From Mycobacterium sp. D16Q13 (GTDB lineage Bacteria; Actinomycetota; Actinomycetes; Mycobacteriales; Mycobacteriaceae), in NCBI RefSeq assembly GCF_002013375.1, contig NZ_MAEW01000011.1, positions 248,001 to 312,000 on the forward strand: a stretch of 64,000 bases of DNA. Direction: 5' to 3'. Numbering within the stretch: the first letter of the stretch is position 1; each line of letters opens with the position of its first letter. Made by a program: the position numbers and the translations under genes. Under the pieces are notes generated by a model that saw nothing but the letters and a program-made list of their open reading frames with translations, was not told the origin of the DNA and made no database searches. Shown in pieces: positions 30,435-37,719 of the stretch.

Positions 30435-30662
30435 TCATGGCAGCGTCGTCTTGTCCGCATCCGTCACCGCGCGGTACAGCATCACGCCGCCGAGAATCAG
30501 CACACCGGCCACCAGAATCGGGACCAAGAGCTTGAAGATGGCGCCCACCACCAGGAACGCCAGCCATACGACCAGCAGCACGCCAATGATCTTCCACAAC
30601 ACAGGTACCCACCGTTCTCTCGACTTGCTGCGATAGAGCAAGCCTGGCAGGGCGTTGAGCAC
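30435..30662 (-). CDS. small membrane protein at end of psp operon (PspN-position)
   Basis: 75 residues from GTG 30662 with two closely spaced hydrophobic segments (WKIIGVLLVVWLAFLVVGAIF and LLVPILVAGVLILGGVMLY) and a short basic N-terminus. It is the fourth gene of clgR-pspA-pspM, with a 42-base gap from pspM, and occupies the position of Rv2742c (PspN). I cannot confirm homology from sequence alone, so the role in the envelope-stress response is inferred from the operon. Confidence 0.62.
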   Translation of the reverse strand: MLNALPGLLYRSKSRERWVPVLWKIIGVLLVVWLAFLVVGAIFKLLVPILVAGVLILGGVMLYRAVTDADKTTLP

Positions 30663-30704
30663 CTGAGGAACCCCGGAACTCGAAGATCAGGGAAAGATCG
30701 GGGA

Positions 30705-31532
30705 TTACCCTGACAGCTGGCCGAGTTCGTCGAGCGCGCCCGCCCATCCGGTGAGACGATCGGTGGCCGATACCAAATCGTCGAAGAGTGGCCCGCGCGA
30801 CATTGGCGAGGCAGCCACCGCTCCCCCATTTCCTGCCGACACCAATTGCGCTGCCGCGGTGACCAACTCGTTGTACTGCCGCACACCCGTGTCAAGCTGC
30901 GCGGTGAACGCCTTGATGGTCGGTTGCAGATACTCCCGAGTGTGCGGCGCCTCGACCGCGGCCCGCTCCATCGACACCACCTCTTTGGCGGTCGCGGCCA
31001 TCACATACGCAGCCTGATTGGCCGCGGCAAGGATCTGCCGCCCCTCGCTGTCCGGAATCATGTTGCCGCGCTCCACCACTCCGAGCAGAGAGAACAGGCC
31101 CCGCTCGGCGGCATCCAGGGCAGCCATGGGCGGGCGAGCGGCCGATCCCAACGGCGGCAGCCGCCGCTCCACCCCGGGGCGCGGCGGCGGCAACGGCTCA
31201 GCCTTGAGGAAGCGGTACCGCACCAACAGATACGTCGCCGGAATGGCGCAGCCTGCCGTCAGCAGCGCCGGAATGATCAGCAGCCAGGGCGGTGCGCCGG
31301 TAGTCGCCAGCACCGTGGTGACAAGCAGGCCAGCCGCACAGGCCAGCGCCCAGCGGATACTCCAGCGCTTGGCCCGCAGCCGTTTCCGCAGCAGCTTCTC
31401 GCGTTTGTCCGACATCGCGCGCATGCGGTGGGCGAGTTCCTCACCAAGATCATTGACGTTGGTGAGCACGCGGCGCAGCAGCTGGTCCCAGCCTCCTTGC
31501 ACCGCGGTGCGGCGGGGCGGCTGAGGTGTCAT
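30705..31532 (-). CDS. pspM: PspM-type membrane protein (Rv2743c-like)
   Basis: 275 residues from ATG 31532 (GTG 31538 is possible). The N-terminal 60 residues are basic. Two adjacent membrane segments follow (WALACAAGLLVTTVLATTG and LLIIPALLTAGCAIPATYLL), then a long helical cytoplasmic or peripheral domain. In M. tuberculosis PspM (Rv2743c) recruits PspA to the membrane during envelope stress. It lies downstream of pspA in the same operon. Confidence 0.82.
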   Translation of the reverse strand: MTPQPPRRTAVQGGWDQLLRRVLTNVNDLGEELAHRMRAMSDKREKLLRKRLRAKRWSIRWALACAAGLLVTTVLATTGAPPWLLIIPALLTAGCAIPATYLLVRYRFLKAEPLPPPRPGVERRLPPLGSAARPPMAALDAAERGLFSLLGVVERGNMIPDSEGRQILAAANQAAYVMAATAKEVVSMERAAVEAPHTREYLQPTIKAFTAQLDTGVRQYNELVTAAAQLVSAGNGGAVAASPMSRGPLFDDLVSATDRLTGWAGALDELGQLSG

Positions 31533-31642
31533 GTTCACATTGTGCCCGAAAACTTCGCGGTCGCCGAGTACGAATGTCGGTGCAACAAATCCGCCGAGTG
31601 CGAGCGACAGCGCTCACACTCGGCGGATTGAAGAGAAGAAAG

Positions 31643-32452
31643 CTACTGCTGGCCCAGCGGATTGGCCGGGTTAGCCTGCTCGGGCGCCGTCGCGGGCGCC
31701 GGTGTCGCGGTGCCGCCGGCGGGCAGGGCCTCACCCTTCATGGAGGCGCGGATCTGCTCCAGGCGCGAATGCCCGGCCATCTGCACGCTGGCCTGCTGTA
31801 CCTCGATCATGCGGCCCTGCACCGAGTTCTGCGCCAGCTCCGCCGAGCCCAGGGCGTTGGCGTAGCGGCGCTCGATCTTGTCGCGCACCTCGTCCAGGCT
31901 CGGGGTGTTACCGGGGGCGGCCAGCTCGCTCATCGACCGCAGTGAGGCGGACACCTGCTCCTGCATCTTGGCCTGCTCCAGTTGACTCAGCAGCTTGGTC
32001 CGCTCGGCGATGCGCTGCTGCAGCATCATCGCGTTCTGCTCGACGGCCTTCTTGGCCTGCGCCGCGGCGGCGAGAGCCTGGTCGTGCAGCGCCTTGAGGT
32101 CCTCGACGCTCTGCTCGGCAGTGACCAGCTGGGCGGCGAACGCCTCGGCGGCGTTGTTGTATTCGGTCGCCTTCGCGGCATCGCCCGAGCCGGTGGCCTG
32201 GTCGGCAAGGGTCAGCGCCTGACGAACGTTGACCTGAAGTTTCTCGACGTCAGCGAGCTGACGGTTAAGCCGCATCTCAAGCTGGCGCTGATTCCCGATC
32301 ACCGAGGCGGCCTGCTGCGAGAGCGCCTGGTGGTTCCGCTGGGCCTCCTCGATGGCCTGCTGAATCTGCACCTTCGGGTCTGCGTTTTCGTCGATCTTCG
32401 CGTTGAACAGTGCCATGAGGTACTTCCACGCTTTGACGAACGGGTTAGCCAT
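31643..32452 (-). CDS. pspA: PspA/IM30 family phage shock protein
   Basis: 269 residues. The start [19 protein letters not shown] carries the amphipathic membrane-binding helix. An almost continuous coiled coil follows ([20 protein letters not shown] to [12 protein letters not shown]), forming the ESCRT-III-like core, and then a Pro/Ala-rich tail not present in E. coli PspA. PspA protects the membrane under envelope stress. It is the homolog of the mycobacterial 35-kDa antigen Rv2744c and is controlled by ClgR, encoded just upstream. Confidence 0.94.
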   Translation of the reverse strand: MANPFVKAWKYLMALFNAKIDENADPKVQIQQAIEEAQRNHQALSQQAASVIGNQRQLEMRLNRQLADVEKLQVNVRQALTLADQATGSGDAAKATEYNNAAEAFAAQLVTAEQSVEDLKALHDQALAAAAQAKKAVEQNAMMLQQRIAERTKLLSQLEQAKMQEQVSASLRSMSELAAPGNTPSLDEVRDKIERRYANALGSAELAQNSVQGRMIEVQQASVQMAGHSRLEQIRASMKGEALPAGGTATPAPATAPEQANPANPLGQQ

Positions 32453-32575
32453 GAGATCGATCCGCTTTCTGTCGCAGTCGTCACTATCTAGGAGTGCGTG
32501 GGTCCCAACTTATCGGTTGCACGCCGATCCACACACCCCCTACCGGGGCGCAAAACAATGCGACCGCCACAGTAG

Positions 32576-32926
32576 TTAGGCGGCCGCCATTGCGCGAACC
32601 TGCGGAATGACCACCTTGGTGGCCACATCGATCCCGCTGAGTGAGCGCGATGCCGAGGTCACTGCGGGCTGCGACGCGGCGGCAGGCGCCTCACGACGGG
32701 CCATCCGCTCGCTGACCTCGGATAACACCGCCGAGAGCGGGACCTCGAGCGCGCCGCAGATCGCGGCCAACAGCTCGCTGGAGGCTTCCTTGCGACCGCG
32801 TTCCACCTCGGACAGGTATCCGAGGCTGACGCGTGCGGAGTCCGACACCTCACGCAAGGTTCTCCCCTGCCCGGATCGAGCGCTCCGCAGAGTGTCGCCG
32901 ATGGCCTCTCGAAGCAACAGCGCCAT
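32576..32926 (-). CDS. clgR: ClgR, Xre-type activator of Clp proteases and psp operon
   Basis: 116 residues from ATG 32926, which is preceded by AAAGGAGAAGG; the frame to 32962 was not used. The Xre helix-turn-helix is [28 protein letters not shown], around residues 22-49. The C-terminus ends in Met-Ala-Ala-Ala, a degron-like tail consistent with ClgR being a Clp protease substrate. It activates clp genes and the pspA operon. A SigE-like promoter is seen 66 bases upstream. Confidence 0.93.
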   Translation of the reverse strand: MALLLREAIGDTLRSARSGQGRTLREVSDSARVSLGYLSEVERGRKEASSELLAAICGALEVPLSAVLSEVSERMARREAPAAASQPAVTSASRSLSGIDVATKVVIPQVRAMAAA

Positions 32927-32991
32927 GTCCTTCTCCTTTGCGTCCTGAACGTCGGCGTCCATACCGCGTAGTAGTTGAGTCTGCCTTGCTC

Positions 32992-33017
32992 AACGTTGCC
33001 GCGCACGCGGAGGTTCC
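32992..33017 (-). promoter_or_regulatory. SigE-type promoter of clgR
   Basis: On the minus strand GGAAC (33017-33013) and CGTT (32995-32992) are separated by 17 bases, matching the ECF sigma factor SigE pattern GGAAC-N16-18-GTT. The -10 lies 66 bases upstream of the clgR ATG. SigE control of clgR is established in M. tuberculosis. Confidence 0.7.
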
Positions 33018-33676
33018 CGGAAGTTTGGGTGACAGACACCTCACTGTCTGACTTGCCCAACAAACACTTCTCCATCAACGCCGTCATGCCATGTTCGCCG
33101 GACTCATAGTCCGAGAGCAGCCGTTGGTGTTGACCTACGTGCCTGAAGTCGCACATTTGGTTTTCGCCGGATCTGTGAATGGGCAAGTAACGCCGCCACA
33201 CCTGGCCACCACCCTGACGCGCCTGATGGATGTCACCAATGCCCTTGATAGACGCGGAAAGCCGACAACAGCCGCAGCATTGCCGATCATTTCAGTTAGC
33301 CAGAACTCCCCGCCTCAAGCACGAATTCGATGGACTCAATCGATGGGTAGCCAAATATTTAACACGTACGCTGATAGACGATAATTGTCATGTAGAGACG
33401 CATTTGACGATTCGCTCATCTTTTTCGAAAGCCGGTCATATTTCGAAGGTTTCCGACGCATCAATGTGTACATTGATTAGGTTGCTGTCCTGGATGCCGA
33501 TCGATTCTGAAATGACACGTTGATCGCCATGCCTAATGCGAACGCCCACGAGCATGCGGCGATCGGGCTTTCGCTGACGCATCAGGTTCTGCCGGGGAGG
33601 CCAAAGTCGGCTGACCCACCAGACCGCCGCCGGGCGGCTTGGTGATTGTTGATGACGAGTTGAGGAGAAGATCTCT
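33018..33676. other. gene-free stretch upstream of the alcohol dehydrogenase
   Basis: No convincing gene is seen. Short open frames (for example 33230-33523) have no recognisable product and atypical composition. The part from 33240 to 33530 is visibly richer in A and T than the flanks. It contains the palindromic operator candidate at 33460-33477 and probably the promoter of the dehydrogenase. It may be the left edge of the accessory island. Confidence 0.5.
33460..33477. promoter_or_regulatory. TetR-type operator candidate
   Basis: Perfect 8-base inverted repeat ATCAATGT-GT-ACATTGAT, about 200 bases upstream of the alcohol dehydrogenase start. No regulator gene lies next to it. Confidence 0.45.
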
Positions 33677-34702
33677 ATGAAGGCAATCGTGATGACGGGC
33701 GCTAACCGGCCCTGGGAGGTTCAGGAAGTACCGACGCCCACGGCGGAGCCGGGGCAGGTGCTGGTCAAGGTGCACGCCTCTGGCATGTGTTACACCGACG
33801 CGTGGGCCACGCAAGGCTTCGGCGGCGATATCTACCCCCAGACTCCGGGCCATGAGATTGTTGGCGAGGTCGTCGAGGTCGGTGCCGGCGTGCATACCCG
33901 CGAGGTGGGCGACCGGGTTGGAGCCACCTGGGTGCAGTCGGCCTGCGGGCGGTGCGCCTATTGCCGCCAGAACCGTCCGTTGACCGGCCAGACTGCGGTG
34001 CAGTGTGTCAATCCGCGGACCTCGGGTTTTGCCGCCCAGGGTGGGCATGCCGAATACATCGCACTATCCGCTGAAGGCACGGTTCTGCTGCCCGACGGGC
34101 TGCCCTATGAGCTGGCCGCACCGATCATGTGTGCCGGTTACACCACCTGGAGCAGCTTCCGGGACGCCGCGCCACAGCCCCATGAGCGAGTGGCGGTCGT
34201 CGGTATCGGCGGTCTTGGCCATGTGGCACTGCAGATTTCGAAGGCCAGCGGATTCGAGACGATCGCGATCACCCATTCCCCGGACAAACGCGACCTCGCC
34301 CTGCAGCTGGGCGCCGATCACGTGGTGGCCAACGGCCAAGAACTGCTCGATATCGGCGGGGCCGATGTACTCATGGTGACCACGAACGCGTTCGCCGCAG
34401 CAGCGGACGCGATGGCCGGCGTGCGTGTGGATGGCCGGGTCGCTTTGAGCGGCCTGGACTTCAACCACCCGTTCGAGATCGCGTCGGGGGCTGTGCCTTT
34501 CCACATGATGCGCCAGAAAGTCATCGGGTCCACGCACGGCGGCCAGCAGCGACTCGGCGAAATACTGGACTATGCCGCCAAGGGCCAGGTCAAACCCATC
34601 ATCGAGACCTTCTCCCTGGATCAGGCCACCGAAGCATACGACAGGCTCGTCTCCGGGAAAGTCCGCTTCCGCGGCGTCTTCACCCCCTCCAAGTTCAGCT
34701 AA
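33677..34702 (+). CDS. zinc-dependent alcohol dehydrogenase (AdhP-like)
   Basis: 341 residues from ATG 33677, preceded by GAGGAGAAG. It is a medium-chain dehydrogenase. Catalytic zinc ligands are Cys in GMCYTDAW and His/Glu in PGHEIVGEV; the structural-zinc lobe has CGRCAYC plus a more distant cysteine (in AVQCVNP), longer than usual. The NAD fold has GIGGLGHVALQ, and the final substrate segment is TEAYDRLVSGKVRFRGVF. It oxidises or reduces alcohols and aldehydes; the substrate is unknown. It is followed by a hairpin terminator. Confidence 0.88.
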   Translation: MKAIVMTGANRPWEVQEVPTPTAEPGQVLVKVHASGMCYTDAWATQGFGGDIYPQTPGHEIVGEVVEVGAGVHTREVGDRVGATWVQSACGRCAYCRQNRPLTGQTAVQCVNPRTSGFAAQGGHAEYIALSAEGTVLLPDGLPYELAAPIMCAGYTTWSSFRDAAPQPHERVAVVGIGGLGHVALQISKASGFETIAITHSPDKRDLALQLGADHVVANGQELLDIGGADVLMVTTNAFAAAADAMAGVRVDGRVALSGLDFNHPFEIASGAVPFHMMRQKVIGSTHGGQQRLGEILDYAAKGQVKPIIETFSLDQATEAYDRLVSGKVRFRGVFTPSKFS

Positions 34703-34710
34703 CTACCAAG

Positions 34711-34732
34711 GGCGGGTGCTGAGGCGCCCGCC
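34711..34732. terminator. hairpin after the alcohol dehydrogenase gene
   Basis: GGCGGGTGC and GCGCCCGCC pair over nine bases (one G-U) around the loop TGAG, beginning eight bases after the stop codon. There is no T-tract, which is common for mycobacterial terminators. Confidence 0.55.
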
Positions 34733-34792
34733 ACCACAGCACGCCGTCAAAGGCACAGCGAGCGGTGGCGGGCCCGGGAACCCTTCGTGATG

Positions 34793-34820
34793 GCGGTGCC
34801 TTCACAGTGGAAGGCACCGC
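34793..34820. repeat. perfect inverted repeat upstream of the hydrolase gene
   Basis: Ten-base arms GCGGTGCCTT and AAGGCACCGC with the loop CACAGTGG, about 95 bases upstream of the hydrolase start. It could be a second terminator, an operator, or a leader-RNA hairpin. Confidence 0.5.
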
Positions 34821-34914
34821 TTACAGAGGTTCTGCGTATGCCCTGCACAGGAAGCTTCCATCAGCTAGGTCCGGTTGGAGACCATTTGATTCTCAACGTG
34901 TAAGGAGACCACCC

Positions 34915-35832
34915 ATGCCAAACGATGACCAAGCCCAGGCAGCTTTCGACAGCTTCCTTGATATGTGGACCAGTGGAACTACCGCCGGTCGCCGTGCACC
35001 GGTGCTTCGGCGCCCGGACGAGGTTGGCCTGGCGTACGAGGACGTGTCCTTCCCCGCGATGGACGGTGTCCCGCTTGAGGGCTGGTTCATCCCGGCCGAC
35101 TCGGACCGGCTGATCATCCACAACCACTTCCTGCCGGGGAACCGGTACGGCTTTCCGGGGCATTTGCCCGAGTTCAACATCCAGGGCGGGTTCGAGGTAA
35201 ACCACCTGCCGGAATACAAGGCGTTGCACGACGCGGGCTACAACATCCTGGCCTACGACATCCGCAACCACGGTATGAGCGGCCAGGGCAGCGGCGGAAT
35301 CTCGGGTGTCGGGCTGATGGAGTACCGCGATGTCATCGGCTCGCTGCGGTACGCCGCCGCCCGCCCGGACACCAAGACCATGAAGAAGGCGCTGTTGTCG
35401 GTGTGCATGGGGGCTGACTCGACCGCCATCGCCTGGTCCAAGCACCCCGATGAGTTTTCTGAGGTTCAGGCCATGGTGATGTTGCAACCGTTCTCCGCGC
35501 GCTACCTCGTGGAGGAATTCGTCAAGGCCATCGGCATGGAGAACGGCTACGAGAAGTTCGAGAAGGCGGCGCACGAGCGCACGGGGTTCCACCTGTCCGA
35601 ACAGTCGCCGCTGGAGCATGTGAAGGCCGTGACGGTTCCCACGCTGGTTGCCCAGGTGCACGATGACACGCAGACTCGCCCCCAGGACGTTCAGGACATC
35701 TACGACGCGATCCCCGTCGCCGAGAAGAGCCTGTACTGGATCGAGGGCACCAACCGCCGCTTCGATGGATACAACTTCTTCGGTGTGCACCCCGAAATCC
35801 CGATCGACTGGTTCAACAAACACATCAACTGA
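34915..35832 (+). CDS. alpha/beta hydrolase with cysteine at the nucleophile elbow
   Basis: 305 residues from ATG 34915, with AAGGAG nine bases upstream; the longer frame from 34765 lacks a signal and covers the hairpin. Fold markers are FIPADSDRLIIHNHFLPGN, LAYDIRNHGMSGQ, an elbow SVCMGADS with Cys164 where serine normally sits, an acidic VHDDTQTRPQD near residue 250 and His292 in FGVHPE. A cysteine nucleophile recalls dienelactone hydrolases. The substrate is unknown. It is followed by a clear terminator and lies next to the dehydrogenase. Confidence 0.75.
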   Translation: MPNDDQAQAAFDSFLDMWTSGTTAGRRAPVLRRPDEVGLAYEDVSFPAMDGVPLEGWFIPADSDRLIIHNHFLPGNRYGFPGHLPEFNIQGGFEVNHLPEYKALHDAGYNILAYDIRNHGMSGQGSGGISGVGLMEYRDVIGSLRYAAARPDTKTMKKALLSVCMGADSTAIAWSKHPDEFSEVQAMVMLQPFSARYLVEEFVKAIGMENGYEKFEKAAHERTGFHLSEQSPLEHVKAVTVPTLVAQVHDDTQTRPQDVQDIYDAIPVAEKSLYWIEGTNRRFDGYNFFGVHPEIPIDWFNKHIN

Positions 35833-35853
35833 TGTAAAGACACCGGACGCAGT

Positions 35854-35902
35854 CCCGCTCGCAGGCCCACTACGACCACCCCTGCGAGTGGGCCGAGTTT
35901 TA
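35854..35902 (+). terminator. rho-independent-like terminator after the hydrolase gene
   Basis: CCCGCTCGCAGG (35854-35865) pairs with CCTGCGAGTGGG (35881-35892) over 12 bases with one G-U, a 15-base loop, and a following GAGTTTTA tract. It separates the hydrolase from the convergent P450 gene. Confidence 0.65.
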
Positions 35903-35956
35903 AGCGGGCACACGTGGTCCGTTCCAGGCACTCAAGAATGGTCCGCTGCATCTCTG

Positions 35957-37591
35957 TCACCGGAATGGTCCAGCACCGGGAGAAGATTCCCTGTGCTGGC
36001 TCACTTCCGAGTAGGGGCAGCCGGTCGCCGCCTGGTGGTACTCGTCGTCTAGGGGTAACAACCCCTCGTTCAACGGAGTTGACGGTTCGTCGTGGCTCGG
36101 GCGGTACCAGGGCACTTCGTTCGCGGCACGCCGCGAACGAATGATCACCTTGGTATCGCTACGAGGGCGGCTGACCGTACCGAAGATGAAGAGAGCCTTG
36201 TCGACGTCCTTTCGGCATGGCTCCAATTCGAGTCGACCGAACATCCGGTGCAACACGATGCCCGCCTCCACCAGATAGAACGGGCTGCCTGGGCAACGAT
36301 GCGGGCCCGCACCAAACCCGAGGAACCCATACCGGTCCGGTCGGTTCTCCAGCCACCTTTCCGGCCGGAACTCCGTGGGCTCCGGATACAGCTCCTCGTC
36401 TTGATGGACGGCGGACATCATGAGGAAGAGCAGAGTTCCCTGTGGAATTCGATACCCAGCGAGTTCAATGTCGTGGTCGAGGGGCGAGGGTAGCGCGGCG
36501 ATCACCGGCGCATTCATGCGCAGCGCCTCGGTGTTGGCAGCCTGCGCATACCGGTCGGAGCGGCCCTCCAGCGCTTCGGCAATCAGCTTCTGACGCGGCC
36601 CCGTGTTGTGCATCAGATGCTGTGTTGCCCAGGCGTACGCGAGCACGGAGGTGTCGTGACCGGCCACCAGGAGGGTGACGATGATGTCGCGTAGCTGCCG
36701 CTCAGTCCAGGCCGGATCTTCCCGAGTGCCGTACTCGATGAGCCGCGACGCGATGCTGTCGTTTGGATGCTCGCGCAGCTCGGCGATCTTTCGGTAGAGC
36801 AAATCGTCAGCCTGTTTCCTCAGTCGGTAACTCCTGCGGAGAATCCGCAGCGGCACGTCATCTCGCCCGGGGATGCCCTCGTTACCCTTGGGCCGCAGTT
36901 TGATTCGGGCGTTCAGCTGGTAAGTCAACATGCCAACTAGTCTCCGCGTGGCGTAGTGCTGACTGGCCCGGTACAGGCAGTCACGCATCGCTTCGAGATC
37001 GTTATTGCCATCCCAGCCGAAGACCACTCGCAGGATTATGTCCTGGGTAAAACGGGTATAAAAGTCGTGCAAGGCAACTGGGATCCCCAACGGGAGTTGG
37101 TCGATCATCTCGTCGAGTCGTCTCACACTGCGTTCCCGGTAGCGTTCGACACGCGCTGGGGTGAGTTCGACGGCCAGCGCGCGGCGAACCCTGGAGTGGT
37201 CACGTCCTGTCCGATAAAAGGGGCTGTACGAACCAAGAACCAGGACGAATGCCTTTTTCCACTGCTCGTGGTTAAGGTCACCGGTCGGCAGGTTGTACAT
37301 CTCCCGAACCACTCGTGGTGAGTTCACATAGACAGCCTCGCCTGTCCAACCATCCGTGTACGGATCGGGGAAAAGGAGTCTTAGTTGTTTGGGCGGCTTG
37401 GGGTAATGAGCGCGCCAAATCTCGCCGGTCTTACGAAGTGTGGCACCCGGGTCACCTACCCACCCGCTCAGCGCGAACGAGACCAACTGGGCCGCCCAAG
37501 CCGAGCGCCAGGTCAGAGGTGGCAGCGGCAATTCGTCAAGGGTCGGGGCGCTCTGCTCAGGGAGCATGGCCGGTCGTTTGACGGTTGTCAT
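35957..37591 (-). CDS. cytochrome P450 (first of a tandem pair)
   Basis: 544 residues, longer than the usual 400-450 of bacterial P450s because of N- and C-terminal extensions. P450 hallmarks are the I-helix AGHDTS, the ExxR motif in NTEALRM, PEPTEFRPERWLENRPD, and the heme loop FGAGPHRCPG with the thiolate cysteine. GGAG lies upstream of ATG 37591. The closest relative visible is the neighbouring P450 (shared RFTQ-type and ERWLENRPD segments). It is the last gene of the cluster's minus-strand run and probably oxidises the polyketide product. The redox partner is not encoded nearby. Confidence 0.9.
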   Translation of the reverse strand: MTTVKRPAMLPEQSAPTLDELPLPPLTWRSAWAAQLVSFALSGWVGDPGATLRKTGEIWRAHYPKPPKQLRLLFPDPYTDGWTGEAVYVNSPRVVREMYNLPTGDLNHEQWKKAFVLVLGSYSPFYRTGRDHSRVRRALAVELTPARVERYRERSVRRLDEMIDQLPLGIPVALHDFYTRFTQDIILRVVFGWDGNNDLEAMRDCLYRASQHYATRRLVGMLTYQLNARIKLRPKGNEGIPGRDDVPLRILRRSYRLRKQADDLLYRKIAELREHPNDSIASRLIEYGTREDPAWTERQLRDIIVTLLVAGHDTSVLAYAWATQHLMHNTGPRQKLIAEALEGRSDRYAQAANTEALRMNAPVIAALPSPLDHDIELAGYRIPQGTLLFLMMSAVHQDEELYPEPTEFRPERWLENRPDRYGFLGFGAGPHRCPGSPFYLVEAGIVLHRMFGRLELEPCRKDVDKALFIFGTVSRPRSDTKVIIRSRRAANEVPWYRPSHDEPSTPLNEGLLPLDDEYHQAATGCPYSEVSQHRESSPGAGPFR

Positions 37592-37719
37592 CGAAACTCC
37601 TTTTCTTCTGCGGTATCTCGATATTCACTGGCCTCGGCGCGGCTGAGAGCAGCACCGAGACCTGCTGCACAGTCGGCAAGCTCATGTGGCCACGGGCAGA
37701 GTTCGCAATCGGGCAGCGC

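Noticed and set aside
33230..33523. 97-residue open frame in the stretch upstream of the alcohol dehydrogenase
   Set aside because: No ribosome binding site, no recognisable family and AT-rich non-coding-like sequence.
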